A stretch of 64,000 nt of DNA. It comes from Pseudomonas sp. N040 (GTDB lineage Bacteria; Pseudomonadota; Gammaproteobacteria; Pseudomonadales; Pseudomonadaceae). Positions 40,970-49,415 of this stretch are shown one piece after another (positions within the stretch are counted from its first letter, which is position 1; each line of letters starts with the position of its first letter). A program made the translations under genes and the position numbers. Under the pieces are notes generated by a model. The model was not told the DNA's origin and searched no databases. It saw only the letters and a program-made list of their open reading frames with translations. The stretch spans positions 310,001 to 374,000 of the forward strand of contig NZ_JADOBE010000001.1 in NCBI RefSeq assembly GCF_015637705.1. Reading direction: 5' to 3'.

Positions 40970-41330
40970 TTGGATAAGTTGCTAACTGCGGGAAAAAAGC
41001 ATAACTGCGATTGCCGCGTGAACCGCTGGCTTATTGTTTACAAGCTGTGTTCTTGCTTCATTTGCAGCACTAGCTGCGGGTCACAGAGCCATTCGGGTCG
41101 GCGTGACTTATTTCTATTCACCTCGCCCCCTTTGCCTGCTCGCTCGCCAGGGCGGGTGCAACCCGCCGCCCTGCACAAGCGGTCCGGCTGGCGACCAGCA
41201 AGCAACCCGGACGTTCGTCTGGCGGTAAAAGCTGCGCAGCTTCCCACCCTGCGAAAGTCTGGATGCCCCTAACAACGTTTACGTGTCCACCCGCTGCTGT
41301 AATTGACCCCTCCAGGCGTAACCAGCGCCC
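40970..41330. other. Intergenic region with repeat and core-site-like motif
   Basis: A 361-base spacer. It contains the right direct repeat (41094-41175) and CCCCTAACAACG at about 41268, which on the minus strand reads GTTGTTAGGGG, like the R' core of an attC. I see no supported gene. Confidence 0.5.
41094..41175. repeat. Right imperfect direct repeat with degenerate palindrome
   Basis: GGGTCGGCGTGACTTATTTC and TTCACCTCGCCCCCTTT form an imperfect palindrome of the 31421 family, followed by GCCTGCTCGCTCGCCAGGGC. This is the counterpart of 39057-39140. Confidence 0.65.
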
Positions 41331-42170
41331 TCACCCCGTCGTGCGCGTCAGCTGCTCCAGCAGTTCCAGGTCGGTGTTCATCCCCGAGGTTTCGCGGATG
41401 CGCGCGAGGATCTGCCGCTTGAGGCCGAGGAACTCCGGCGCGAGCTTCATGTCCTGCTGCCGCTGCGCCGGCAGCGGCACCTCGTAGATGCTGTCGATGC
41501 GCCCGGGGCGCGGCGCCATCAGCACCACGCGGCCGCCGAGGTAGATGGCCTCCTCGACGTCGTGGGTGACGAACAGGATGGTGCTCTTTTCCAGGCGGTG
41601 CACATGGCGGATCAGGTCGTGCATCACCTCGCGGGTCTGCGCATCCAGCGCGCCGAAGGGTTCGTCCATCAGCAGGATCTGCGGCTTGGGCATCAGCGCC
41701 CGGGCAATCGCCACGCGCTGCTGCATGCCGCCGGAGAGCTGGTTGGGATAGGCCTCGCTGAAGGCCGACAGGCCCATCAGGCGCAGCAGGGCATCGGCGC
41801 GGCCGCAGGCCACCTCGATATCCGCATCGCTGCGCACGCTGTCGGACACCACCTTGAGCTGGCGGCAGAACTTGATGTTCTGCATCACCTTCAGCCACGG
41901 GTACAGGCTGTAGTGCTGAAAGACCATGGCGCGGTCGATGCCGGGACGGTCCACCGCCCGACCGTCGACGCGGATTTCACCGCTGCTGTGCTGCTCGAGG
42001 CCGCCGATGCAGCGCAGCAGGGTCGACTTGCCGCAGCCGGAGGCGCCGACGAAGGTGATGAACTCGTTGGCCTGGATATCCAGGCTTACCTCCTGCAGCG
42101 CCTGTACCGGCCGGCCCTGGCTGTGGAAGGTCTTGCTCACCTGGCGGATCTGGATCTTTGCAGTGCTCAT
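41331..42170 (-). CDS. NitT/TauT-type ABC transporter ATP-binding protein
   Basis: 279 residues from ATG 42170; the frame is open far upstream in antisense of the permease frame. Walker A VGASGCGKST near 44-53, Q-loop FQHYSLYPWL, signature LSGGMQQR, Walker B ILLMDEPFGALD, and switch His in FVTHDVEEAI. Last gene of the guanidine-riboswitch operon; it pairs with the permease and the binding protein of the same operon. Confidence 0.93.
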   Translation of the reverse strand: MSTAKIQIRQVSKTFHSQGRPVQALQEVSLDIQANEFITFVGASGCGKSTLLRCIGGLEQHSSGEIRVDGRAVDRPGIDRAMVFQHYSLYPWLKVMQNIKFCRQLKVVSDSVRSDADIEVACGRADALLRLMGLSAFSEAYPNQLSGGMQQRVAIARALMPKPQILLMDEPFGALDAQTREVMHDLIRHVHRLEKSTILFVTHDVEEAIYLGGRVVLMAPRPGRIDSIYEVPLPAQRQQDMKLAPEFLGLKRQILARIRETSGMNTDLELLEQLTRTTG

Positions 42171-42175
42171 CGGAT

Positions 42176-43012
42176 TTACCTCTTCAGCCAGGGGAAGGCC
42201 GCGCGGCCGAGCCAGCGGAACGCCTGGTCGGTGAGCAGGCCGATGATGCCGATCAGGATGATGCCGGCGAAGATCTTGTCGGTGTGCATATAGCGCTGCG
42301 CCTTGAGGATGGCGTAGCCGAGGCCGGAGTTGGCGGCCACCAGTTCGGCCACCACCAGGTAGGTCCAGGCCCAGCCGCAGGTGATGCGCAGGGTGTCGAG
42401 CAGTGCCGGGCGCGCCGACGGCAACACCACCAGCTTGACGATTTCGCTGCGGTTGGCGCCCATGGTCTGCGCCGCCTCGATCTGCGCCATGGGCACGCGG
42501 CGCACATCCTCGGCAACCATCAGCACCATCTGGAAGAAGGTGCCGATGAAGATGATGAGGATCTTCGAGCCCTCGTCGATGCCGACCCAGAGCATCACCA
42601 GCGGAATGAACGCCACCGCCGGCATGTAGCGGATGAAGTCGGTCAGCGGCTCGAGGAACGCCTGCACCGGCCGGTAGGTGCCGATATACAGGCCCAGCGG
42701 CAGGGCGAGCAGCGCCGAGGCGCCGAAACCGCCCATCACCCGCCAGATGCTGATGCCGATATCGGCGAGCAGGCCTTCCTCGCTCCACCAGCGGCCGACC
42801 CGCGCCAGCACCGCTTCGGGGCCGGGCATGAACATCGGGTTGGCCAGGCCCAGCGCGGTATAGCCCCACCAGATCAGCAGCGGCAGGATCAGCCCGGCCG
42901 CCGCCAGGCTCCAGAGGGTGCTGCGCGGCAACTCGCCACGGATCACCCACCAGCGCGCCGGCGCCGCGCGTACGGCCGGCAGCGGGGTGGGCAAGGGTTG
43001 ATGGGCGCTCAT
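42176..43012 (-). CDS. NitT/TauT-type ABC transporter permease
   Basis: 278 residues from ATG 43012. About six membrane helices and the EAA loop (QIEAAQTMGANRSEIVKLVV), plus RYMPAVAFIPLVMLWVGIDE, typical of SsuC/TauC-like permeases. The start overlaps the end of the HRI1-like gene (ATGA type), so the two are coupled. Unlike most such transporters, the binding-protein gene is eight genes upstream. Confidence 0.92.
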   Translation of the reverse strand: MSAHQPLPTPLPAVRAAPARWWVIRGELPRSTLWSLAAAGLILPLLIWWGYTALGLANPMFMPGPEAVLARVGRWWSEEGLLADIGISIWRVMGGFGASALLALPLGLYIGTYRPVQAFLEPLTDFIRYMPAVAFIPLVMLWVGIDEGSKILIIFIGTFFQMVLMVAEDVRRVPMAQIEAAQTMGANRSEIVKLVVLPSARPALLDTLRITCGWAWTYLVVAELVAANSGLGYAILKAQRYMHTDKIFAGIILIGIIGLLTDQAFRWLGRAAFPWLKR

Positions 43013-43770
43013 GTCAGGCACTCCTGCACAGGGAAAAATTCGGGAAGCTCGCGGCAGCGCCAGCCGCCTGCCGGCGGCCTGCCGCCGAGCGTGGACAGCA
43101 CCGCCGCGCTGCGCAGCCGGGCGCTCTGGTCGGGGTCGATCCCGGCGGCCAGCAAGGCCTGGCCGGCGCGCCCGGGCAGGGTCGACAGCTCGATGCGCCA
43201 TGGCTGCCGGCCGTGTCGGTGGCGGCCGAAGGACAGCTCGAAATCCAGCAGCGGCGCCGGCCCGGAGGCCTGCGCCAGCAACGCCTGCAGCGAGTCGGCG
43301 TGCGGCAGCGCCAGCGTGCGGCCGGCGGCAAACAGGAAGTAGTCGCCGGCCAGCAACAGGCAGCCCTGGCGACCATCGGCGGCCTGCAGCCATTGCCCCC
43401 AGTTGCGCCCGAGGGAATCCGGCAGGCGCTCCCAGACTTCGTGGTAGCTGCCGTCGAGGCCGTCCTCGAGCAGGTAGTCCGGGCGCTCGAAGTGCATGCG
43501 GCCGATATCGGCGCGCCCGCTGGGCGGCTGGAAATCGATCGCGCGGTGCCACTGGCAGTGCGCGCCGCTGACCTCGCTGATCCCGGCAAACCCGCCCTGG
43601 CTAGCCAGCTCGTCCGGGGTGCGCGGGGCCGGCCGGGGGATGCGCAGGTCGGCAAACAGCCGCGCGGTCTGCAGCCAGTAGACCTGCGTGGTGCAGTCGC
43701 GCAGGCCGGCGCCGGTAGTCAGGAGGGTGCGCTGCCAGACGCCCAGGTAGGCTTGCGGAACGCTGTTCAT
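43009..43770 (-). CDS. HRI1-like (lipocalin-like) protein
   Basis: 253 residues, soluble and beta-rich. LGVWQRTLLTTGAGLRDCTT followed by VYWLQTARLFADLRIP resembles the start of the HRI1/lipocalin-like family known from fungi and some bacteria; I assign it on pattern alone. It overlaps both neighbours by four bases. A role as a small-molecule-binding or chaperone-like protein in the pathway is inference. Confidence 0.6.
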   Translation of the reverse strand: MNSVPQAYLGVWQRTLLTTGAGLRDCTTQVYWLQTARLFADLRIPRPAPRTPDELASQGGFAGISEVSGAHCQWHRAIDFQPPSGRADIGRMHFERPDYLLEDGLDGSYHEVWERLPDSLGRNWGQWLQAADGRQGCLLLAGDYFLFAAGRTLALPHADSLQALLAQASGPAPLLDFELSFGRHRHGRQPWRIELSTLPGRAGQALLAAGIDPDQSARLRSAAVLSTLGGRPPAGGWRCRELPEFFPVQECLT

Positions 43771-44543
43771 GCATGGAACTCCGGAAACTGCCGCAGGCCG
43801 CGGAAAAACGCCATGTCGTGGTTCGGCCAGAGCTCGGCGCCGGTCTCGCGGGCCAGCGCCTTGAGCTTGCGGATGCTGGCCAGGGCCAGATCCTCGCGCG
43901 CCTGCCAGAGGGTGCCCGGGGCGATTTCCTGGTCGAGGTTTTCCATCAGGTCCGCCGCATCGCCGGCGAGGATCACCGGCTTGCCCTGCGGCAGTTCGAT
44001 CAGCAGCGACATGTGCCCGGCGGTATGCCCGGGGCTGTTGATGGCGCGCACCCCGGGCAGCAGATCGTATTCGTCGGTCTGCACCTTCCAGCGGTAATCA
44101 GCGGCAAAGTCATCGGCGAAATAGGCCTCGTCAGCCTGCGCACGGGCGGCTTCGAGTTCGGCGGCGTGCACATGCACCTCGGCGCCGCACACCTCGCAGA
44201 GGCCGCCGGCGTGGTCGAAATGCAGGTGGCCGAGGAACACCAGGTCGATGTCCGCCGGGGTCAGGCCGAGGCGGGCGAAGTGCGCCGGCAGGCGTTGCTC
44301 CTCGCTCATCTGCGGCGCGCCCATGGGGAAGTCGCCGTACCAGCGCTGGCGCAGCAGCGGGTCGGCGATCTTGCGGTAATCGCAGCCGACGTCGTAGAGG
44401 ATCCGACCGTGGCGGGTCTCGATCAGGTAGGCGAGGATCGGCGCGTCGATCTGCGTGCCGTGGCCGCGCTGCCAGGTGGAAATCGACTTGTCATAGCGGT
44501 GGGTGGCGGTCAGCAGCGGCCACAGCCGGGTTACCTGGGTCAT
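43767..44543 (-). CDS. Metallo-beta-lactamase-fold hydrolase (AHL-lactonase-like)
   Basis: 258 residues from ATG 44543, which overlaps the isochorismatase stop (ATGA). The zinc motif is HLHFDHAGG (HxHxDH), followed by SPGHTAGHMSLLI, LAGDAADL and WPNHD, as in N-acyl homoserine lactonase-like enzymes. In this operon it more likely opens a cyclic or amide-like metabolite; the natural substrate is unknown. Confidence 0.87.
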   Translation of the reverse strand: MTQVTRLWPLLTATHRYDKSISTWQRGHGTQIDAPILAYLIETRHGRILYDVGCDYRKIADPLLRQRWYGDFPMGAPQMSEEQRLPAHFARLGLTPADIDLVFLGHLHFDHAGGLCEVCGAEVHVHAAELEAARAQADEAYFADDFAADYRWKVQTDEYDLLPGVRAINSPGHTAGHMSLLIELPQGKPVILAGDAADLMENLDQEIAPGTLWQAREDLALASIRKLKALARETGAELWPNHDMAFFRGLRQFPEFHA

Positions 44544-45169
44544 GTCTGCGACTCCCATTCGGCGAGGATCTGCTGGCTGTCACGCACACGGCCGAACAGC
44601 CCGCCTTCGACTTCGACCATGGCCAACGCCGCCGCATGCAACTCGGGGTAAGGTGAAGCGCAGGCATCACTGACCAGTGTGCAGGCATAGCCGCGCTCAA
44701 CCGCATCACGCAGCGTCGAGGACACGCAGACCTCGGTGGTCACACCGGTGACCACCAGCGCCGTAATACCCCGATTACGCAGCAGCAAATCCAGATCGGT
44801 GCTGGCAAAGGCACTGTAGCCGGGCTTGTCGACCACCGGCTCGCCAGTCAGCGGCTGCAGTTCGTCGATCAGATCATGGCCATACTCGCCACGCACCAAC
44901 AGCCGCCCCAGCGGACCCTGAGTGCCTATCGCTGCGCCCGCATTGGCGGCGCGCAAGCGCTTGCACTCGGTCAGATCGGACAAATCCGCGCGATGCCCCT
45001 CGCGGGTATGAATCACCAGCAGGCCACGCTCACGGGCCGCCGCCAGCAGGCGTTGCAAAACCGGAATCGGCGCGCGCAGCAGGCTCACATCCAGCCCTGC
45101 CAGATCGGCATAGCCACCGGGCGCACAGAAGTCGCGCTGCATGTCGATCACCAGCAGCGCCGCGTTCAC
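44540..45169 (-). CDS. Isochorismatase-family cysteine hydrolase
   Basis: 209 residues from GTG 45169, overlapping the creatininase stop (GTGA). Catalytic triad: Asp in VIDMQRDF, Lys in VVDKPGYSAF, Cys in VTGVTTEVCVSSTL with the cis-peptide before. The family includes N-carbamoylsarcosine amidase, biuret hydrolase, ureidoacrylate hydrolase and guanylurea hydrolase. Next to a creatininase and under a guanidine riboswitch, an amide or ureido C-N bond is the likely target. Confidence 0.9.
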   Translation of the reverse strand: MNAALLVIDMQRDFCAPGGYADLAGLDVSLLRAPIPVLQRLLAAARERGLLVIHTREGHRADLSDLTECKRLRAANAGAAIGTQGPLGRLLVRGEYGHDLIDELQPLTGEPVVDKPGYSAFASTDLDLLLRNRGITALVVTGVTTEVCVSSTLRDAVERGYACTLVSDACASPYPELHAAALAMVEVEGGLFGRVRDSQQILAEWESQT

Positions 45170-45933
45170 AGCTTGAACTCCTTGCGCACCGCGGCGGCGA
45201 TGCCGGCACAGATGTCGCCGGCCATGCGCGCACCTTTGGCGGCGGTCGAGCCCCTTGCCGAGGACAGCACGCCGGAGGCTGGCACCCACTCGGTGCGGGT
45301 CGGGTACATGTCGTAGGGCGGGAAATCGGCGGGCGGCTCGTCGGGAATCAGGTCGATGCGCACCAGCTGCGGCAGATAATGCAGCATCAGCGAGGTCTCG
45401 ATCACTGCCGCGTGTTCCAGCGCGAAGCCGGGGAAGCCGTCGGGGAACACGGCAGCCAGCGTCTGCTCGGTGCAGAAGTCCCAGTGCTCCAGGCGCATGA
45501 CTTCCAGCGCGGTGGCCTGACCCAGTTCACGCATGGCCAGCTGGATGCCTTCGGTGACGAACCACTGGTTCTCGTAATGGCCGTCGACCAGCACCAGCCG
45601 GGTCACGCCATGGCGGGCGAACTCGCGCACAGCATCACGCACCAGGGCGATCAGGGTCTGCCCGTCGAGGCTGGTGGTGCCGCAGAAATGCTGGCCGCCG
45701 CCGCACTTGGGTTGCGACTTGTAGCCGTAGGACAGCGCCGGTGCGACCAGCCCGCCGACCTGCGCGGCGACGTCCTCGCACAGCGCACTGGCCAGCAGCG
45801 CATCGGTACCCAGCGGCAGGTGCGGACCGTGCTGTTCGGTGGCGCCGCAGGGCAGAAACACCACCGGGGAATCTTCGCGCACACGGCGGGCGTATTCGAC
45901 CCAGCTGAGCTGGTCCATGCGTACACAGGTCAT
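45166..45933 (-). CDS. Creatininase family amidohydrolase
   Basis: 255 residues. The metal ligands of creatininase are in place (GATEQHGPHLPLGTD and VDGHYENQWF), and YGYKSQPKCGGGQHFCGTTS closely follows Pseudomonas creatininase, which opens creatinine to creatine. True creatininase activity is plausible. It lies between the EamA transporter and the isochorismatase-family gene, both with four-base overlaps. Confidence 0.9.
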   Translation of the reverse strand: MTCVRMDQLSWVEYARRVREDSPVVFLPCGATEQHGPHLPLGTDALLASALCEDVAAQVGGLVAPALSYGYKSQPKCGGGQHFCGTTSLDGQTLIALVRDAVREFARHGVTRLVLVDGHYENQWFVTEGIQLAMRELGQATALEVMRLEHWDFCTEQTLAAVFPDGFPGFALEHAAVIETSLMLHYLPQLVRIDLIPDEPPADFPPYDMYPTRTEWVPASGVLSSARGSTAAKGARMAGDICAGIAAAVRKEFKL

Positions 45934-46811
45934 GGTTTTGCCTCACAAGGAATCAGGGATTCTCGCGGCGGGCGCGCCGCCAGCAGCGCGGCCAGCAACA
46001 CCAGTGCGCCGCCGCTCCATTCACGCAGGCCGAGCTCACGCTCGCCCAGCCAGGCGGCGCTGAGGACCGCCGCCAGCAGCTCGACCACCACCAGCACCGC
46101 TGCGCGGCTGGCCTCGACGTGACTGAAACCGTATTGCGCGGCGCCCATAGCGACCAGCCAGAACAGGCCGAACAGCGCGACCTGCCCCCACAGCAGCGGC
46201 GACATGGCGGGCAGGCTGACCTCCTGCAGCAGGCAGAACAGGGCACTGAACAGGGCGCTACCGACAAAGGCCACCACCGCCTTGCTCAGCAGCGGTACCT
46301 GTTCGGCGGCCCGCGTGGCCAGGTTGTTCAGGGCAAACGCCAGGCCGGCACTCAGCGCCAGCCAGTCGGCCGCTTGCAGCTCGGCAAGACTGTCGCGGCT
46401 GACGCCCAGGGTCAGGCCGATGCCGAGCATGGCCAGCAGCAGCGCGCCAACGCGCAGGCCGGTCAGCTGCTCGCCAAGCAGCAGCCAGCCGCCGAGCAGG
46501 CCCCAGACTGGCGCCAGATAGAACAGCAGCATGGCGCGCACCACATCGCCTTCGGACAGAGCGCCGACCAAGCCGGCCGTGGCCCAGCCGCCGAACACGC
46601 CGATCGCCAGCAAGCCGCGCCACTGCGCCCGCCAACCGGCGCGCTGCCAGTAAAGCAGCGGCAGCGCCAGCAGGCTGAGCAGGCCATAGGTGGCCAGCAC
46701 CACCGGCATGCCGCTCAGGCCCAGTCCGGCAAAATGCTGCAGCGGCATCCAGCCCAGCCCCCAAATAATGGCGCCCAGCAGCAGGACAATTTCCGGCTTC
46801 AGCCAGCCCAT
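45930..46811 (-). CDS. EamA/DMT-family transporter
   Basis: 293 residues, about ten hydrophobic helices in two EamA repeats (IWGLGWMPLQHFAG at the start; ALNNLATRAAEQVPLLSKAV opens the second). DMT transporters move small metabolites, often outward. In guanidine-riboswitch regulons exporters are common, but those are SMR proteins; this ten-helix type could import or export the substrate or an intermediate. Confidence 0.88.
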   Translation of the reverse strand: MGWLKPEIVLLLGAIIWGLGWMPLQHFAGLGLSGMPVVLATYGLLSLLALPLLYWQRAGWRAQWRGLLAIGVFGGWATAGLVGALSEGDVVRAMLLFYLAPVWGLLGGWLLLGEQLTGLRVGALLLAMLGIGLTLGVSRDSLAELQAADWLALSAGLAFALNNLATRAAEQVPLLSKAVVAFVGSALFSALFCLLQEVSLPAMSPLLWGQVALFGLFWLVAMGAAQYGFSHVEASRAAVLVVVELLAAVLSAAWLGERELGLREWSGGALVLLAALLAARPPRESLIPCEAKP

Positions 46812-46813
46812 GC

Positions 46814-47566
46814 TCAGCCCCCCATCCAGGCGCCGCCATTGGCGCCGAGCATCTGCCCGTGGAAGAAGCTGGCCTGCGGCGACAGCAGGAACAGCACGGC
46901 GGCGGCGATTTCCTCGGGCCGACCCAGACGGCCGGCCGGGATGGCGCTTTCCCGGGCGAGCATTGCTTCGCTCATGTTTTCCACCGAGACCATCGGCGTA
47001 TCCACCGGCCCTGGCGCCACGCCGTTGATACGGATCGCCGGCGCGAACTCGCGGGCGAGTGCCTTGGTCAGGCCGATCACCCCGGCCTTCGCCGTGCAGT
47101 AGGCGGCATAGCGCTCACGCCCCAGCTGGCCGAGTTCGGAGGCGATATTGACGATGCGGCCACTGCCGCGCGCCTGCATGTGCCGCAAGGCCAGCCGGCA
47201 ACAGCGGTAGACACCGCCCAGATCGACGCCGAGCACCTGCGCCCAGTCGTCCTCGTCGGTATCGACGAAGTCCTTTTCCAGAATGATGCCGGCGTTGTTG
47301 ACCAGAATATCCAGCGGCCCGGCGGCGAGAATCTGCGCAAACATCGCGCTGACTTGCGCCGGGTCGGCGACATCGGCCGGCACCGCGGTGGCATGGCCTC
47401 CGGCCGCCTCGATCTCAGCCACCAGCCGCGCCGCCGCGTCAGCCTGCTGCAGATGGTTGAGCCACACCTGCGCACCGGCGCCGGCCAGTGCCAGCGCAAT
47501 GGCCCGACCAATGCCCTGCGTCGCACCGGTGACCAGTGCGACCTGCCCCGCCAGCGGCGCGTTCAA
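46814..47566 (-). CDS. Short-chain dehydrogenase/reductase, second of pair
   Basis: 250 residues from TTG 47566, which overlaps the stop of the upstream SDR gene (TTGA). Cofactor motif TGATQGIG, NNAG, catalytic Ser in IASELGQLG and YCTAK. FabG-like NAD(P)-dependent oxidoreductase. Sits two bases before the EamA gene. Probably oxidises an alcohol or carbinolamine intermediate in the pathway (inference). Confidence 0.9.
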   Translation of the reverse strand: MNAPLAGQVALVTGATQGIGRAIALALAGAGAQVWLNHLQQADAAARLVAEIEAAGGHATAVPADVADPAQVSAMFAQILAAGPLDILVNNAGIILEKDFVDTDEDDWAQVLGVDLGGVYRCCRLALRHMQARGSGRIVNIASELGQLGRERYAAYCTAKAGVIGLTKALAREFAPAIRINGVAPGPVDTPMVSVENMSEAMLARESAIPAGRLGRPEEIAAAVLFLLSPQASFFHGQMLGANGGAWMGG

Positions 47567-48339
47567 TGCATCACCTCGCCATGGCTGACCGACAACGCCT
47601 GGCCGGTCAACGGTGCGGCCAGCGGGCTGCCGAGAAACAGGAAGGTGCCGGCCAGATCCGCTGGCGTGAGCAATTCCGGCACCGCCTGCGCCGCCAGAAT
47701 CAGCGCCAGCTCCTCGGCCTCGCTGCGCCCGCTGGTCCGCGCCATCACCCGCAGCGAACGCATGGCCGCCTCGGTGCCAATCCAGCCGGGGCATACCGCA
47801 TTCACGCGGATGTGACGCGGGCCAAGCTCCCACGCCAGCGCGCGGGTCAGGCCGATCACCGCATGCTTGCTTGCCACATACGCGGAAAAGCCCGGCACAC
47901 CCTTCAGGCCCCAGATCGAGGCCTGGTTGATCACGCTGCTGCCGGCCTTGAGCTGGTGTTGCAGCGCGCGGGTCAGGCGCAGCATCGAGGCCACGTTGTT
48001 GTCCAGCAGCGCCTGCCACTGCGCATCGGCGGCGCTGCCGATATCGCTCAGCGGCGTGACGTACTCGACGCCGGCGTTGTTGATCAGCACGTCGAGCCGC
48101 GTGTTGCCGCGCCGCGCGGCGAAGTCGGCAATCGCCACGCTGTCGCCCAGCTCAACCACTGCCGCGCTGACCCGGGTCAGCCCGGCCAGTTCGGCCGCTA
48201 CAACGGCCAGTGCCTCGGCATTGCGGTCAAGCAGCTCGAGCGTCGCGCCCTGCTCGGCAAACGCCCGCGCCAGGCCGCGGCCGATGCCGCTGGCGGCACC
48301 GGTCAGGAGCACCACCTTGCCCTGATAGTCGAGGCTCAT
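47563..48339 (-). CDS. Short-chain dehydrogenase/reductase, first of pair
   Basis: 258 residues. TGAASGIG cofactor motif, NNAGVEY, Ser in INQASIWGLKG and catalytic YVASK. The C-terminal region (LLTPADLAGTFLFLGSPLAA) matches 3-oxoacyl/alcohol-type SDRs. It is different in sequence from the SDR just downstream, so the two may act in sequence. It starts five bases after the desaturase-like gene. Confidence 0.9.
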   Translation of the reverse strand: MSLDYQGKVVLLTGAASGIGRGLARAFAEQGATLELLDRNAEALAVVAAELAGLTRVSAAVVELGDSVAIADFAARRGNTRLDVLINNAGVEYVTPLSDIGSAADAQWQALLDNNVASMLRLTRALQHQLKAGSSVINQASIWGLKGVPGFSAYVASKHAVIGLTRALAWELGPRHIRVNAVCPGWIGTEAAMRSLRVMARTSGRSEAEELALILAAQAVPELLTPADLAGTFLFLGSPLAAPLTGQALSVSHGEVMH

Positions 48340-48343
48340 CCGC

Positions 48344-49366
48344 TCATACCGCCGTCAGAAAGGACACACCCACCGCCCCGTAGAAACCGTCGGCGCGCCC
48401 CGCACCCTGTTCCGCCACGCTGCCGTAATGGTCGTCGATGACCCGGCGCAGGCGATGCTGGTGAAAGCTCTTGAGCAGCAAATGCATGGGAATCACCTGC
48501 ACGTAATCGCTGCCATACAGCTCGCGGTGCAGCGCCGGCAGGCGGTACCAGGGCGCCACCGGCTTTTCGTGGTGAGCGTTGTGGTAGGAGAAATTCAGCA
48601 GCAGCAGATTGAGCACCGGCCAGCGCAGCGAGACCACATTGCTGTAGGTGTTGTGCTGCTCGTAGGCACGGTCGCGCACTTTGTCTGCAGGGATGGCGCC
48701 GCCGTCCTCGAGCACCGCAAAGGCATCGTAGGTGTGCTGATAGGCATCGGCGAAGCGCAACACCGTGAGCATCAGCATCCAGGCCACGCCATACAGCAAC
48801 AGGGCCTTGAGCGAGACACTGGCGACCAGCGCAAACAGCGCAGCGCGAATCAGCAGCACGCCCAGCACCTTGCCGCGGCGGGCGCGGTGCTTGGGGTTGT
48901 CGGTAATGAACGGCAGGGCGATCACATAGAAGTGCATGATCAACTCGACCGCCGGGATATAGGCCCACTCCAGCGCCAGCACCAGACGACGCAGCCAGGC
49001 CGGTCCCTGGTTGAGGAAGGCCTTGGTGTCGAAGGTGATCACATCGGCACGGTCGACGTGATGGCGCATGTGCTTGCGCCGCAAATCCTGAAAGCCGGCG
49101 TAGCAACTGCCACACAGCCAACTGCACAGCTCGCCGGCGCGCTCGTTGGCCTTTGGCTTGGCGAAGATGGTGCCGTGGGCGAATTCGTGGATCAGGTAGG
49201 CCGCCACCACCATGGCGTGGCCGAGCAGCAGGGTGCCGGCCGCGTTCAGCAACCCGTTAGCGGCAAACAGCAGGCTGCAGCCGAGGATGTAACCACCGAG
49301 GGCATAGGCCATGGCCAGGCTGTTGGCCAGCTTGCCATCGGCATAGCGAAATACTTGGCTGGACAT
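48344..49366 (-). CDS. Membrane diiron fatty-acid-desaturase-like hydroxylase
   Basis: 340 residues; GGAGGAA precedes the ATG. Several membrane helices and three His boxes of the membrane diiron family: HEFAHG, KHMRHHVD and YHNAHHEKP, plus EQHNTYSN. These proteins desaturate or hydroxylate unactivated carbons with O2. In a guanidine-regulated operon with two dehydrogenases, hydroxylation of an N-alkyl or acyl chain is a reasonable inference. The electron donor is not in the operon; the rubredoxin pair at 18.7-20.1 kb is a candidate. Confidence 0.87.
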   Translation of the reverse strand: MSSQVFRYADGKLANSLAMAYALGGYILGCSLLFAANGLLNAAGTLLLGHAMVVAAYLIHEFAHGTIFAKPKANERAGELCSWLCGSCYAGFQDLRRKHMRHHVDRADVITFDTKAFLNQGPAWLRRLVLALEWAYIPAVELIMHFYVIALPFITDNPKHRARRGKVLGVLLIRAALFALVASVSLKALLLYGVAWMLMLTVLRFADAYQHTYDAFAVLEDGGAIPADKVRDRAYEQHNTYSNVVSLRWPVLNLLLLNFSYHNAHHEKPVAPWYRLPALHRELYGSDYVQVIPMHLLLKSFHQHRLRRVIDDHYGSVAEQGAGRADGFYGAVGVSFLTAV

Positions 49367-49415
49367 GCTTCCTCCAGCAGCCCCTCACCAGCAGGTGGGA
49401 GGCTGCGGCAATGGC

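Noticed and set aside
24000..42000. Integrase, transposase or RAYT gene expected near the array and palindromes
   Set aside because: Read in all frames; nothing with tyrosine recombinase boxes, DDE triad or HUH/Y1 motifs was seen.
41331..42950. 539-codon reading of the ABC ATPase frame extending through the permease gene
   Set aside because: The first 260 or so codons are an off-frame reading of the permease; the ATPase starts at ATG 42170.
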